Part shown: piece after piece, positions 7,680 to 16,403 of the stretch
Layout of the letters: the number at the start of each line of letters is the position of its first letter
How positions within the stretch are numbered: position 1 is the stretch's first letter
Source: Aeromicrobium massiliense JC14
GTDB taxonomy: Bacteria; Actinomycetota; Actinomycetes; Propionibacteriales; Nocardioidaceae
Length of the DNA: 64,000 nucleotides
NCBI RefSeq assembly: GCF_000312105.1
Contig: NZ_HE978638.1
Coordinates: forward strand, 1 to 64,000
Reading direction: 5' to 3'
Notes under the pieces: generated by a model
What the model was told of the DNA's origin: nothing
What the model saw: the letters and a program-made list of their open reading frames with translations, nothing else
Database searches by the model: none
Program-made: the position numbers and the translations under genes

Positions 7680-8405
7680 ATGCGCCGTACCGCCGCCGTC
7701 CTGGCTCTCGCCCTGCTGACCCTCGCCGGGTGCACGGGCGGCGAGGACGACGAGCCGGTCACGCTCACCGCCCAGCGTGACGGTGCCTACGCGCAGCCCG
7801 CGTCGTGCACCGGTCTCGGCGTCGAGGCGGGCGCCCGGGTGAAGGGCGCCGACCTGGCCACCTGCGTCGACGAGTCGCTCGAGGCCCACGTGACCGGGCG
7901 GCAGACGCTGTCGGCCGGGCAGGACGGTGGCGTCGTGAACGTGACCTACAGCCTCGGTGACCCGAAGGGCTACGAGTCCGGCGGATCGCAGGACTTCGTG
8001 GTCATCGGTGACCAGGCCTGGCTGCGCGTCGAGGGCGGCTGGGTCGAGAGCGACCCCGACGGCGAGAAGGACCAGCAGCTCGCCGCGCAGCTCGCCGCCG
8101 GGCTCACCGGCGACTTCGTGGTGCGGACCGACTCGATGGCCGACTCGGGCACCTGGCGGGTCGGGCGCCCGCGGACGATCGAGCTGCGCCAGGGCGGCAC
8201 GGTCGAGGACGCCTGGCCGGTCAGCGTCTCCGCGCCCTACGCGGCCGGCGAGACCACGCGCGTGACGCGGCACGTGGTCTGGCTCGACCGCACGCTCAGT
8301 CCGGTCAAGGTCGAGCTCGACGCCACCGTGGACGGCTCGGCGGCCCAGAGCGTCGCCGAGATGTACGACCTCGGCGAGAAGATCACCATCACCTCCCCGC
8401 AGTGA
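7680..8405 (+). CDS. lipoprotein of unknown function, paralogue 2
   Basis: 241 residues with a signal peptide ending in lipobox LAGC|T (Cys18). It shares with its upstream neighbour the segments PASCxxLGxxAGARVxGxxLxTCxDxxL and a C-terminal LGEKITITSPQ, but lacks most of the long Ser/Thr linker. Each copy has its own -10 box, so they are not a simple operon. Anchored on the outer face of the membrane by the lipidated cysteine; function unknown. Confidence 0.8.
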   Translation: MRRTAAVLALALLTLAGCTGGEDDEPVTLTAQRDGAYAQPASCTGLGVEAGARVKGADLATCVDESLEAHVTGRQTLSAGQDGGVVNVTYSLGDPKGYESGGSQDFVVIGDQAWLRVEGGWVESDPDGEKDQQLAAQLAAGLTGDFVVRTDSMADSGTWRVGRPRTIELRQGGTVEDAWPVSVSAPYAAGETTRVTRHVVWLDRTLSPVKVELDATVDGSAAQSVAEMYDLGEKITITSPQ

Positions 8406-8452
8406 CGGACCTGCGTCCGGGCGACGCGGGCGGGTGCGGGACCATGGGAGTC

Positions 8453-8713
8453 ATGGACGAGCCCCGCGAGGACCGCGCCGAGCGGCCCGGCAGCCGCTCC
8501 GGCGGCCTGCTGCGCAACGTGCTGCTGCTCGTGCTGTTCACCTCGTCCGGCCGCGTGCTCTCGCTGCTGCCGCTGGACGCCTTCGCCGACACGCCCACGG
8601 CGCGTCTGCTGACCGCCGGTGACACGATCGCCGCCGCGACGTGGCTGGGTCTCGGCCTGCTCGCCGCTGCCCTGGCCGTGTGGGCCGTGCAGCGGGCACG
8701 CGACGACGCCTAG
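8453..8713 (+). CDS. small two-helix membrane protein
   Basis: 86 residues, starting MDEPREDRAERPG. There is an amphipathic/hydrophobic segment LLRNVLLLVLFTSS (about 19-33) and a clear transmembrane helix near residues 60-80, ending in a basic tail. I do not recognise a family. ATG 8453 is preferred to the in-frame ATG at 8444 because a GACCAT box sits 7 bases upstream, but this is weak. The last four bases overlap the convergent gene at 8710. Confidence 0.6.
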   Translation: MDEPREDRAERPGSRSGGLLRNVLLLVLFTSSGRVLSLLPLDAFADTPTARLLTAGDTIAAATWLGLGLLAAALAVWAVQRARDDA

Positions 8714-9363
8714 CCGGGCAGCCCCAGCTGCTCGCGCAGGCGGGCGCACCAGCGCGGCTCCTCGCCGTAGCGCTGGAACGGGACCAGCCGGCCGTGCCGG
8801 CTGTCGTCGAGCAGCGTCTCGAACCGGCTCTCGCGCGTCGCCTCGCGCTTGGCCGAGACCACCCAGTGCGCGCACACCTTGCGGTACGTCGCCGTGGCCC
8901 CGTGCCACCAGGCCGAGGCGACCGGGTCGGCCTGGAGCCGGGCCAGCATCTCGGCGGGAAGCTCGTCGTCGTTCTCGTGCGAGTAGACGCCGGTGCGATC
9001 GGCCGAGCGCCGCTCGAACGCGGCGAGCCCGGCCGGCGTCATGCGTCCCTCGGCCACGAGCCGCTCGACGTGGGCCACGTTGACCGCGCTCCAGGTACTG
9101 GCGCTCTTGCGCGGGGTCCAGCGCTGGCGGCGGACGTCGTCGTCGATGCGCTGGGCGACGCTGTCGATCCAGCCGAAGCACAGTGCCTCGGGCACGGCGT
9201 CCTCCCAGGTGAGCCCGCGGTCGGGGACGTGCTTCTTGCGCAGGCCCATCCACAGCTCGGTGGCGGTGCCGTGGTTCGCCTCGAGCCAGGCGCGGAACTC
9301 GGCGGCGTCGCGGAAGAACACGCACGGACGCTCGTCGGTGCCGCCTGGGGTGCCGATGCTCAT
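8710..9363 (-). CDS. YdeI/OmpD-associated (bacteriocin-protection-like) family protein
   Basis: 217 residues. The N-terminus VFFRDAAEFRAWLEANHGTATELWMGLRKKH and the GLTWEDAVPEALCFGWIDS block with RWTPRKSASTWSAVN are the hallmark of the YdeI family. Family members are soluble proteins implicated in resistance to peptides or bacteriocins in a few cases; the molecular mechanism is not established. It is convergent with the small membrane protein and divergent from prfB. Confidence 0.8.
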   Translation of the reverse strand: MSIGTPGGTDERPCVFFRDAAEFRAWLEANHGTATELWMGLRKKHVPDRGLTWEDAVPEALCFGWIDSVAQRIDDDVRRQRWTPRKSASTWSAVNVAHVERLVAEGRMTPAGLAAFERRSADRTGVYSHENDDELPAEMLARLQADPVASAWWHGATATYRKVCAHWVVSAKREATRESRFETLLDDSRHGRLVPFQRYGEEPRWCARLREQLGLPG

Positions 9364-9426
9364 GGCGCCAGCCTGCCACCGACGGGGGACAGGCGGCGCG
9401 ACCGTGAGCGCCGACGCCCCAGGCTG

Positions 9427-9432
9427 TAGCCT
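9427..9432 (+). promoter_or_regulatory. -10 box, leaderless promoter of prfB
   Basis: TAGCCT ends 6 bases before the GTG at 9439; no Shine-Dalgarno is present. Confidence 0.55.
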
Positions 9433-9438
9433 CGGACC

Positions 9439-10551
9439 GTGGCGACAGTGGATTTCGGTGAGCAGCTCAAGGCCCTCGACCAGACGATGACGTCGATCGA
9501 GAAGGTGCTGGACCTTCCCAAGATCCAGGCCGAGATCGACGAGCTCCAGGAGCAGGTCGGCGCGCCCGACCTGTGGGACGACCAGGCCAACGCCCAGCGC
9601 GTGACCGGACGCCTCTCGGTGCTGCAGGCCGAGGTCGAGCGTGTCTCGGGCCTGCGCCAGCGCATCGACGACGTCGGGGTGCTCGTCGAGCTGGCCCAGG
9701 ACGAGGGCGACCCCGACTCGCTCGCCGAGGCCGAGGCGGAGATCACCCGCCTGCACAAGGCGGTCGAGGCCCTCGAGGTCCGCACGCTGCTGTCGGGCGA
9801 GTACGACGAGCGCGAGGCCATCGTCACGATCCGCTCGGGCGCCGGCGGTGACGACGCCACCGACTTCACCGAGATGCTGCAGCGCATGTACCAGCGCTGG
9901 GCCGAGCGTCACAAGTACCCGCTGGAGGTCTACGACACCTCCTACGCCGAGGGCGCCGGCATCAAGTCGGTCACCTTCGCGGTCAAGGCGCCCTACGCGT
10001 ACGGCACCCTGTCGGTCGAGTCCGGCACCCACCGCCTCGTGCGCATCTCGCCGTTCGACAACCAGGGCCGGCGCCAGACGTCCTTCGCGGCGGTCGAGGT
10101 CGTGCCGGTGCTCGAGCAGACCGACGAGGTCGACATCCCCGAGGACGAGATCCGCGTGGACGTCTACCGCTCGTCCGGCCCGGGTGGCCAGAGCGTCAAC
10201 ACGACCGACTCGGCCGTGCGCCTGACCCACATCCCGACCGGCACGGTCGTCAGCTGCCAGAACGAGAAGAGCCAGCTGCAGAACAAGGCCTCGGCCATGG
10301 TCATCCTCAAGGCCAAGCTGCTCGCTCTGAAGAAGGCCGAGGAGCGGGCCCAGCTCGACGAGCTGCGCGGCGACGTGCAGGCGTCCTGGGGCGACCAGAT
10401 GCGCAACTACGTGCTCAACCCGTACCAGCTGGTCAAGGACCTGCGCACCGAGCATGAGACCGGCAACACGCAGGCCGTGCTCGACGGCGAGATCGACGAC
10501 TTCATCGAGGCCGGCATCCGCTGGCGTCGCAGCTCGTCGGCCGCCGCCTGA
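9439..10551 (+). CDS. prfB: peptide chain release factor 2
   Basis: Class I release factor (370 aa) that recognises UGA/UAA and triggers peptide release on the ribosome. It has the N-terminal helical domain, the stop-recognition tripeptide SPF (residues 204-206) characteristic of RF2, and the catalytic GGQ (residues 249-251) in [10 protein letters not shown]. The gene is read in a single frame, so the programmed +1 frameshift used for autoregulation in many bacteria is absent, as is usual in actinobacteria. It starts the translation/division block with ftsE 78 bases downstream. Confidence 0.97.
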   Translation: MATVDFGEQLKALDQTMTSIEKVLDLPKIQAEIDELQEQVGAPDLWDDQANAQRVTGRLSVLQAEVERVSGLRQRIDDVGVLVELAQDEGDPDSLAEAEAEITRLHKAVEALEVRTLLSGEYDEREAIVTIRSGAGGDDATDFTEMLQRMYQRWAERHKYPLEVYDTSYAEGAGIKSVTFAVKAPYAYGTLSVESGTHRLVRISPFDNQGRRQTSFAAVEVVPVLEQTDEVDIPEDEIRVDVYRSSGPGGQSVNTTDSAVRLTHIPTGTVVSCQNEKSQLQNKASAMVILKAKLLALKKAEERAQLDELRGDVQASWGDQMRNYVLNPYQLVKDLRTEHETGNTQAVLDGEIDDFIEAGIRWRRSSSAAA

Positions 10552-10594
10552 GCCCGGCCGCCGCCTGAGTCCGCCCGGGTCCGGCGAGCCTGCC

Positions 10595-10622
10595 TTGAAG
10601 CCCTCGGCCGGGTCCATACACT
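10595..10622 (+). promoter_or_regulatory. ftsE promoter, -35 and -10
   Basis: TTGAAG (10595-10600), 16-base spacer, TACACT (10617-10622), then 7 bases to the GTG start. A sigma70-type promoter giving a leaderless ftsEX transcript. Confidence 0.6.
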
Positions 10623-10629
10623 CGACCGA

Positions 10630-11319
10630 GTGATTCGCTTCGACAAGGTCTCCTTGACCTACCCCGGGCAGAAGCGGCCGGCCCTCGACTCCGTCGACCT
10701 CGAGGTCGCGAAGGACGAGTTCGTCTTCCTCGTCGGTGCTTCCGGCTCGGGCAAGTCCAGCTTCCTGCGTCTGGTCCTGCGTGAGGCTCGCCCCTCGCGC
10801 GGACGCGTCTTCGTCGCGGGCAAGGAGATCAACAAGCTGTCGAGCTGGAAGGTGCCCAAGCTGCGCCGCCAGGTGGGCACGGTGTTCCAGGACTTCCGCC
10901 TGCTGCCGAACAAGACGGTGCACGACAACGTGGCGTTCGCGCTGCGCGTGATCGGCAAGCCGCGCTCGGAGATCAACGCGGTCGTGCCCGAGACGCTCGA
11001 GCTGGTCGGCCTGGAGAACAAGGGCCACCGGTTCCCCGACGAGCTGTCCGGCGGCGAGCAGCAGCGCGTCGCGATCGCCCGCGCGTTCGTCAACCGGCCG
11101 ATGATCCTCATCGCCGACGAGCCGACCGGCAACCTCGACCCCGCGACGTCCGTCGGCATCATGAAGCTGCTGGACCGGATCAACCGCGCCGGCACCACGG
11201 TCGTCATGGCCACCCACGACTCCTCGATCGTCGACCAGATGCGCAAGCGGGTCATCCAGCTCGAGAACGGGCAGGTCGTCCGCGACGAGTCCCGCGGCAA
11301 CTACGGCTACCAGGGGTGA
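10630..11319 (+). CDS. ftsE: cell division ATP-binding protein FtsE
   Basis: ABC ATPase (229 aa) that pairs with FtsX at the division septum. Walker [10 protein letters not shown] starts at residue 36, the signature LSGGEQQR starts at residue 139, and Walker [13 protein letters not shown] has Asp163-Glu164. ATP turnover by FtsEX is known to switch on periplasmic or extracellular peptidoglycan hydrolases through coiled-coil partners; the coiled-coil peptidase at 12399 is the obvious partner. The GTG start has a promoter immediately upstream; ftsX follows after 4 bases. Confidence 0.97.
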   Translation: MIRFDKVSLTYPGQKRPALDSVDLEVAKDEFVFLVGASGSGKSSFLRLVLREARPSRGRVFVAGKEINKLSSWKVPKLRRQVGTVFQDFRLLPNKTVHDNVAFALRVIGKPRSEINAVVPETLELVGLENKGHRFPDELSGGEQQRVAIARAFVNRPMILIADEPTGNLDPATSVGIMKLLDRINRAGTTVVMATHDSSIVDQMRKRVIQLENGQVVRDESRGNYGYQG

Positions 11320-11323
11320 TCCG

Positions 11324-12244
11324 ATGAGTGTCCGCACCGCCCTGTCCGACCTGGGTGTCAGCCTCTCGCGCAACAAGTCCATGACGATCTCGCTCGTCGT
11401 CACCATGACCGTCTCGCTGCTGCTGGCCGCCCTCGGCCTGCTCATGCAGTCCCAGGCCGACCGCACCGAGCGCTACTACGGCGACCGCCTGCAGGTGCAG
11501 GTCAACCTGTGCACCGAGCTCTCGCCGAGCGCGAACTGCGTCGACGGCGCCGCCTCCGACGCCGACCGCGAGGCCGTCGAGGCCGTGCTCGACCAGAACC
11601 CCGAGGTCAAGACCTTCGAGATCCGCACGCCTGAGCAGAACTTCGAGAAGGCGAAGGCCGTCTACAACCAGAACGCGACGGGCCGCAAGACGCTCGACTC
11701 GCTGACGGTCGAGGCGTTCCCGCAGTCCTACAACGTCACGCTCGTCGACCGCGACGACTCCGACGGCCTGCAGAGCGAGCTCTCGGGCATGAAGGGCGTC
11801 GACAGCGTCAGCTCGCTCAAGCAGCTGCTCGGCCCGCTGTTCGAGCTGCTCGACAAGATGCGCTGGGCCGCCCTCGGCACGTCGCTCGTGCTGATCGTCG
11901 CCGCCGTGCTGCAGGTCTCGAACACCATCCGGATGACCGCCTACGCCCGGCGCCGCGAGATCGGCATCATGCGCCTGGTGGGTGCGTCCAGCTGGCACAT
12001 CCAGCTGCCGTTCCTGCTGGAGTCGCTGGTCGCCGCGCTCGCGTCGGCGGCGCTGGCCTGCGCCGGCCTGGCCGCGTTCATGAAGTTCGTGGTCTACGGC
12101 TACCTGCGCGACAACCTCGGCACGATCACCACGTGGGTGAGCTGGTCGGAGTCGGCGGTCGTGATGGGCTGGACGGTCGTCCTCGCGCTCGTGCTGGCGC
12201 TCGTCCCGACGCTCGTGATGACGCGCAAGTACCTCGACGTCTGA
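11324..12244 (+). CDS. ftsX: cell division permease-like protein FtsX
   Basis: 306 residues with the FtsX layout: a cytoplasmic N-terminus, TM1 (about residues 22-45), a long extracellular loop (about 46-175), then three C-terminal TM helices (about 185-300). The loop holds a Cys pair (LCTELSPSANC). It does not transport; it transmits FtsE ATPase state to an external hydrolase. A stop-to-start gap of 4 bases makes it an operon with ftsE. Confidence 0.95.
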   Translation: MSVRTALSDLGVSLSRNKSMTISLVVTMTVSLLLAALGLLMQSQADRTERYYGDRLQVQVNLCTELSPSANCVDGAASDADREAVEAVLDQNPEVKTFEIRTPEQNFEKAKAVYNQNATGRKTLDSLTVEAFPQSYNVTLVDRDDSDGLQSELSGMKGVDSVSSLKQLLGPLFELLDKMRWAALGTSLVLIVAAVLQVSNTIRMTAYARRREIGIMRLVGASSWHIQLPFLLESLVAALASAALACAGLAAFMKFVVYGYLRDNLGTITTWVSWSESAVVMGWTVVLALVLALVPTLVMTRKYLDV

Positions 12245-12398
12245 CGTCCGCCCGATCTGCGTCGCAGGCTCAGGTTCGGCGACGCGCGGCCGATGCATGA
12301 AGCAGTAGTTGAGACTTTTGCGTTATGGTCGGTTCGGTCACAGCAGTCACGTGCGCCCCAGACGGCCGTTCGCGGTCCCTTCCCCCTGAGGTGGGTAC

Positions 12399-13703
12399 AT
12401 GGTCAAGCTCGCAGTCGGGCGTCGGCGTGCCGCCGTCTCGGCACTCCTGGCGCTCGCGCTGGGCATCGGTGCGATGGCACCGTCCGTCGCCGACGACAAG
12501 TCCGACCTCAAGGAGCGCAAGCGCGAGGTCAACGGCAAGATCGAGGACGCCCAGCAGAGCTACGACGAGTCGTCGAAGGCCTACGCCGCTGCGGCCAAGA
12601 AGCTGAAGGCCGCGCAGGCCGTGCTCGACAAGGCGCAGGCCCGGCTGAGCGAGACCCGGGCCCAGCTCGCCGAGGCGCAGCGCCGTGACGCCGAGATGCA
12701 GCGCAAGCTCGAGCAGACCCAGGCCCGTCTCGAGGCCGCCGAGCGCAGCCTGGAGAAGTCCGAGAAGGAGCTGGCCAAGGCCGAGGTCGGCATCCAGCAG
12801 TTCGCGATCGAGACGCTGCAGCAGGGTGACCCGAGCCTGCGCGCGGTGAGCGGTCTGCTGCAGGGCAAGAGCACCTCGGAGTTCTCCGAGCAGATGAGCA
12901 TCAACAGCTCCATCGCCGACGCCCAGGCAGCCGAGCTGCAGCGCCTGGACGCCCGCAAGGTGATGCTGCAGATCGAGCGCGACGCGGTCGAGAAGCTGCG
13001 CGACCAGGTCAAGAAGCAGCGTGAGCAGGCCGCGGCCAACCTCGTCCGCATGCGCGAGCTCGAGGCCGACGCCGAGGTGCAGGCGACCAAGGTGGCCAGC
13101 CTGGTCAGCGAGCGCGAGGTGGCCCGCAAGGCCGCCGCCAAGATCCAGGCCGCCGACGCCGCCAAGGTCGCGGCGCTCGAGGCCGAGCGCTCGCGCGTCC
13201 AGGCCCGGCTCCAGGCCATCGTCCGGCGCGAGCTGGCCGAGGCGCGCCGTCGCGCCGCCGCCAACAAGGGCGGCAACGGCGACAGCGGCGACTCCAGCGA
13301 CAGCGGCTCGACCAGCCTCATGCACCCGGTCAGCGGTCCGATCACCAGCCGCTACGGCATGCGCCTGCACCCCGTCACCGGCATCTACAAGCTGCACGAC
13401 GGCACCGACTTCGGCGTCGGCTGCGGCACGCCGATCCGCGCCGCGGCGTCCGGGCGCATCATCGAGCAGTACTACAACGCCGGCTACGGCAACCGCGTGA
13501 TCATCAACCACGGGGTCATGCGCGGCAAGAGCGTCATCACGACCTACAACCACCTGTCGGCGTACCGCCGCTCGTCCGGACAGCGCGTGAGCCGCGGCGA
13601 CGTCATCGGCTACGTCGGCTCCACCGGGTACTCGACCGGCTGCCACCTGCACTTCATGGTGCTCGTGAACGGCTCGACGACCAACCCGATGAACTGGCTG
13701 TAG
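12399..13703 (+). CDS. coiled-coil LytM/M23 peptidase, likely FtsEX-activated
   Basis: 434 residues. A signal peptide (cleavage around VADD, residue 30) precedes a long Lys/Glu/Ala-rich coiled coil (about residues 35-290), a Gly/Ser linker, and a C-terminal M23 domain. Zinc ligands are complete: His333 and Asp337 in HDGTD, and His416/His418 in HLH, so it should be an active endopeptidase rather than a degenerate EnvC-like activator. Coiled coil plus M23 right after ftsEX mirrors EnvC in Gram-negatives and FtsX-dependent hydrolases in actinobacteria. The 154-base gap after ftsX carries a possible TATGGT -10 at 12324 and a leader of about 65 bases. Confidence 0.88.
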   Translation: MVKLAVGRRRAAVSALLALALGIGAMAPSVADDKSDLKERKREVNGKIEDAQQSYDESSKAYAAAAKKLKAAQAVLDKAQARLSETRAQLAEAQRRDAEMQRKLEQTQARLEAAERSLEKSEKELAKAEVGIQQFAIETLQQGDPSLRAVSGLLQGKSTSEFSEQMSINSSIADAQAAELQRLDARKVMLQIERDAVEKLRDQVKKQREQAAANLVRMRELEADAEVQATKVASLVSEREVARKAAAKIQAADAAKVAALEAERSRVQARLQAIVRRELAEARRRAAANKGGNGDSGDSSDSGSTSLMHPVSGPITSRYGMRLHPVTGIYKLHDGTDFGVGCGTPIRAAASGRIIEQYYNAGYGNRVIINHGVMRGKSVITTYNHLSAYRRSSGQRVSRGDVIGYVGSTGYSTGCHLHFMVLVNGSTTNPMNWL

Positions 13704-13727
13704 CGGCGGCCGTCGCGCCGGGGTGAC

Positions 13728-13733
13728 TAGACT
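13728..13733 (+). promoter_or_regulatory. -10 box, leaderless promoter of smpB
   Basis: TAGACT ends 6 bases before the GTG at 13740. Confidence 0.55.
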
Positions 13734-13739
13734 GGTCCC

Positions 13740-14216
13740 GTGCCCAAGGAGATCGGTCAGAAGATGATCGCCCAGAACAAGAAGGCGCGTCACGACTACC
13801 TCATCGAGGACACGGTCGAGGCGGGCCTCGTCCTCATGGGCACCGAGGTGAAGTCCTTGCGCGAGGGACGGGCCTCGCTCGTCGACGGCTTCGCCGAGAT
13901 CGACAACCACGGCGAGGCGTGGCTGCTGCAGGTGCACATCCCGCAGTACCTGAACGGCACGTGGACCAACCACGAGACCCGTCGCCGGCGCAAGCTGCTG
14001 CTGCACAAGCGCGAGATCGCCAAGCTCGAGCAGCGCGTCGAGACCAAGGGCATGTCGCTCATCCCGCTCGCGCTGTACTTCAAGGACGGCCGCGCCAAGG
14101 TCGAGCTGGCCCTGGCCCGCGGCAAGAAGTCCTACGACAAGCGGCACGCGATCGCCGAGCGTCAGGCCACCCGCGACGCCGAGCGCGAGGTCGGACGCCG
14201 GCTCAAGGGCCTGTGA
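13740..14216 (+). CDS. smpB: SsrA-binding protein SmpB
   Basis: 158 residues. It binds tmRNA and delivers it to stalled ribosomes for trans-translation. Recognisable blocks are [20 protein letters not shown], the DGFAEI strand and the basic C-terminal tail with KKSYDKR and LKGL, which reads the empty mRNA channel. The GTG start is set by the -10 box. The tmRNA gene lies 953 bases downstream, with one amidohydrolase gene between them. Confidence 0.97.
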   Translation: MPKEIGQKMIAQNKKARHDYLIEDTVEAGLVLMGTEVKSLREGRASLVDGFAEIDNHGEAWLLQVHIPQYLNGTWTNHETRRRRKLLLHKREIAKLEQRVETKGMSLIPLALYFKDGRAKVELALARGKKSYDKRHAIAERQATRDAEREVGRRLKGL

Positions 14217-15100
14217 CCCTGCGCGACGAGGACGTCCCCGGACTCGTCCACGACCTCGGCCTGCCGGGACTGTTCGACGTCCACGTGCACTTCATGCCGC
14301 CGAGGATCCTGCAGGCGGTCTGGGCCTACTTCGACGCCGCCGGTCCCAAGCTGGGCCGGCCGTGGCCGATCACCTACCGCGGTACCGACGACGAGCGCGT
14401 CGCGCAGCTGCGGGCGCTGGGCGTCTCGCGGTTCTCGGCGCTGTCGTACGCGCACAAGCCGGGCGTCGCGGAGTTCATGAACGACTGGGGCCGCGACTTC
14501 GCCGCCGACAAGCCCGACTGCCTGTGGTCGGGCACGTTCTTCCCCGAGCCGTCGGCCGCCGAGTACGTGCCGCGGCTGGTCGAGGACGGTGTCGAGGTGT
14601 TCAAGGCCCATGTGCAGGTGGGCGAGTTCGACCCGCGCGACCCGCTGCTCGACCCGGTGTGGGAGACCCTGCAGGCGTCCGGCACCCCGGTCGTGCTCCA
14701 CGCCGGGTCCGGCCCGATGCCCGGCGAGCACACCGGCCCGCAGCAGGTCGCGGACGTGCTGCGCCGCTACCCGGACCTGACGCTGGTGATCGCGCACCTT
14801 GGCATGCCCGAGTCGCACGAGTTCCTGGCGATGGCCGCGGACCACCCGAACGTCCACCTCGACACCACGATGGTGTGGGTCGACTTCTTCGGCACCCCGC
14901 ACGACCCGACGCTGCTGCCCAAGGTGGTCGAGCTGCAGGACCGGATCCTGCTCGGCACGGACTTCCCGAACATCCCCTACCCGTACGCCCACCAGGTGGA
15001 GTCGCTCGTCGGGCTCGACCTCGGACGCGACTGGCTGCGCGACGTGCTGTGGCACAACGGGGCCCGGTTGTTCGGGCTCGAGGGCCCGGCCGGGGAATGA
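14213..15100 (+). CDS. amidohydrolase family (amidohydrolase 2) protein
   Basis: 295 residues of the metal-dependent TIM-barrel hydrolase superfamily. The N-terminal metal site appears as DVHVHFMPP, followed by [11 protein letters not shown], the [11 protein letters not shown] strand with its His, and GTDFPNIPY with the catalytic Asp near the C-terminus. Members decarboxylate or hydrolyse varied small molecules; the substrate is unknown. The GTG at 14213 overlaps the smpB stop (GTGA), so it is translationally coupled to smpB although no functional link is known. Confidence 0.85.
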   Translation: MTLRDEDVPGLVHDLGLPGLFDVHVHFMPPRILQAVWAYFDAAGPKLGRPWPITYRGTDDERVAQLRALGVSRFSALSYAHKPGVAEFMNDWGRDFAADKPDCLWSGTFFPEPSAAEYVPRLVEDGVEVFKAHVQVGEFDPRDPLLDPVWETLQASGTPVVLHAGSGPMPGEHTGPQQVADVLRRYPDLTLVIAHLGMPESHEFLAMAADHPNVHLDTTMVWVDFFGTPHDPTLLPKVVELQDRILLGTDFPNIPYPYAHQVESLVGLDLGRDWLRDVLWHNGARLFGLEGPAGE

Positions 15101-15127
15101 GTGGGAGCCGGACGCTGTTGGAACCGG

Positions 15128-15133
15128 TACAGT
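15128..15133 (+). promoter_or_regulatory. possible -10 box of ssrA
   Basis: TACAGT lies 37 bases upstream of the mature tmRNA 5' end, which would give a short 5' leader removed by RNase P. No clear -35 is visible. Confidence 0.35.
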
Positions 15134-15169
15134 AGGACAGCCGGGCGACCGGCATTGACAACACCACAA

Positions 15170-15536
15170 GGGGCTGAACGGTTTCGACTTTGGTCGTACG
15201 GTTCAGGAGAAGCGGGTAGAGGACCCATGGTCATCTCTTTAACGATCCATGGAAACTCACAAGTGCCGAGAACAAGCGCACTGACTTCGCCCTCGCTGCC
15301 TGACAGCGACTGGTGAAGGGCGGACCTGGAGTGTTCCCGATCCAGATCATCCGTCTCATCTAGGGGACTTGCTGGTCACGCCGTGCCACGGGGCGTGACC
15401 GGGACTTCTTCGTGGCTGAGCCTGTCGGTGACGCGTTCGTCCGAGCGCCGGGGCTGAGAAAAGCGACAGACGGACTGCACCCGGAGAAGTCCTGATCCTG
15501 CGTCAGAGGACCCGGGTTCGATTCCCGGCAGCTCCA
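15170..15536 (+). ncRNA. ssrA: transfer-messenger RNA (tmRNA)
   Basis: The tRNA-like ends are evident: 5' GGGGCTGAACGGTTTCGACTT and 3' GGTTCGATTCCCGGCAGCTCCA, with GGGGCTG pairing to CAGCTCC as the acceptor stem. The tag reading frame at 15265-15303 encodes AENKRTDFALAA followed by TGA, so stalled proteins gain a tag ending in ALAA for ClpXP-type proteolysis. The 3' CCA is not encoded (bases after the discriminator A are CGC), so it must be added by a nucleotidyltransferase. Confidence 0.95.
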
Positions 15537-15544
15537 CGCGCCAG

Positions 15545-15574
15545 AAGGGCCACCTCGTCCGCGAGGTGGCCCTT
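15545..15574 (+). terminator. ssrA terminator, bidirectional
   Basis: A perfect 13-base stem, AAGGGCCACCTCG (15545-15557) with CGAGGTGGCCCTT (15562-15574), loop TCCG, followed by CGTCGTTT. It starts 8 bases after the tmRNA end and also lies 17 bases past the stop of the convergent tetR gene. Confidence 0.85.
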
Positions 15575-15591
15575 CGTCGTTTCCGGACGTC

Positions 15592-16308
15592 CTACTCGGC
15601 CGCGGACGCCTGGAGGCGCAGGCCGGCGAGCAGGAGGTCGAGGCCCGCGGCGAACAGCTCCTCGTCGCGGTGCTGCTCGAACTCCTCGGTGACCTCGGCC
15701 AGGAACGGATGGGTCTGGGGGTCGACCGCCCGCCACGTGTCACGGAGCCGGGCCAGGAACGCCTCGCGCTCGTCCTCGGGCATCTCCTCGAGGGTCGCGG
15801 GCCCGTTGTCGAGCTCGGCCGAGACGCCGACGACGTAGCCGATCACCGCGGACACCGCGTGGAACCGCTGCCGGGTGCTGAGCGGGAGGCGCTGCAGCTG
15901 ACGCCCGATGCGGTCGTACAGCGCCATGCCGTGCGGCTGGAACCCGAAGTCCTGCATGAGGTGCGTGCCGAGCCAGCGTCGCTGCGCGATGGCGGTGTAG
16001 ACGGCCATGGCCAGGGTGCGGATGTTGTCGATGGGGTCGGCGTCGTCGCGCAGCGTGGTGGCCGCCGAGACCTCGCCGAGGACGTGGTCGGCCGCCCGGC
16101 CCACCAGCTCGTCCTTGCTGCTGACGTACCAGTAGATGCTGCCGACCCCGCCGCCGAGCCGAGCAGCCAGGGCGCGGAAGGTCAGCGCGTCGGGTCCGGC
16201 CTCGTCCAGCAGGGCGATGGCACCATGCACGACGCCGTCGAGCGAGTGCTGCGCCCGCCGGCGCGAGCCGGCGGCGCGGCTGGTGGGGGACGAGTCGGGC
16301 GTCGGCAT
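15592..16308 (-). CDS. TetR family transcriptional regulator
   Basis: 238 residues. The N-terminal helix-turn-helix is LTFRALAARLGGGVGSIYWYVSSKDEL (about residues 40-68), followed by an all-helical ligand-binding domain of the TetR C-terminal type seen in tetracycline-repressor-like actinobacterial regulators. ATG 16308 is preferred over an in-frame TTG at 16320. It is divergent from the MFS exporter at 16404; the shared 95-base gap contains three phased palindromes, so it most likely represses both genes and releases on binding an exporter substrate. Confidence 0.88.
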   Translation of the reverse strand: MPTPDSSPTSRAAGSRRRAQHSLDGVVHGAIALLDEAGPDALTFRALAARLGGGVGSIYWYVSSKDELVGRAADHVLGEVSAATTLRDDADPIDNIRTLAMAVYTAIAQRRWLGTHLMQDFGFQPHGMALYDRIGRQLQRLPLSTRQRFHAVSAVIGYVVGVSAELDNGPATLEEMPEDEREAFLARLRDTWRAVDPQTHPFLAEVTEEFEQHRDEELFAAGLDLLLAGLRLQASAAE

Positions 16309-16339
16309 GGGGTCATTCAAGCACGGTCTTGCCGACGAC

Positions 16340-16393
16340 CGAACATCGTTCTATCATCGAACTGCGTTCGATAACCGAACGCTGTTCGAGATT
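16340..16393. promoter_or_regulatory. three tandem TetR-type operators, 18-base period
   Basis: Three copies of a CGAAC-N3-GTTCG palindrome: 16341-16351 (GAAC-ATC-GTTC), 16356-16372 (ATCGAAC-TGC-GTTCGAT, perfect over 17 bases) and 16376-16388 (CGAAC-GCT-GTTCG). The centres are 46, 64 and 82 of the 163xx block, exactly 18 bases apart. The array lies between the divergent tetR and MFS genes and reaches to within 15 bases of the exporter start. Confidence 0.8.
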
Positions 16394-16403
16394 GGAGGAC
16401 GTC

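Noticed and set aside
9439-10551. Programmed frameshift in prfB
   Set aside because: The gene is one continuous frame with no in-frame UGA near codon 25.
9364-11466. N-terminal extension of the YdeI-like gene to a 918-codon frame on the minus strand
   Set aside because: The extension is antisense to prfB and ftsE; the YdeI family start is at 9363.
15155-15160. TTGACA as the -35 box of ssrA
   Set aside because: A matching -10 box would lie inside the mature tmRNA, so it cannot direct its synthesis.
16356-16372. ATCGAAC-TGC-GTTCGAT as a LexA SOS box upstream of the MFS exporter
   Set aside because: The half-sites match, but the spacer is 3 bases, not the 4 of the actinobacterial SOS consensus, and two sister sites at an 18-base period point to the TetR protein.
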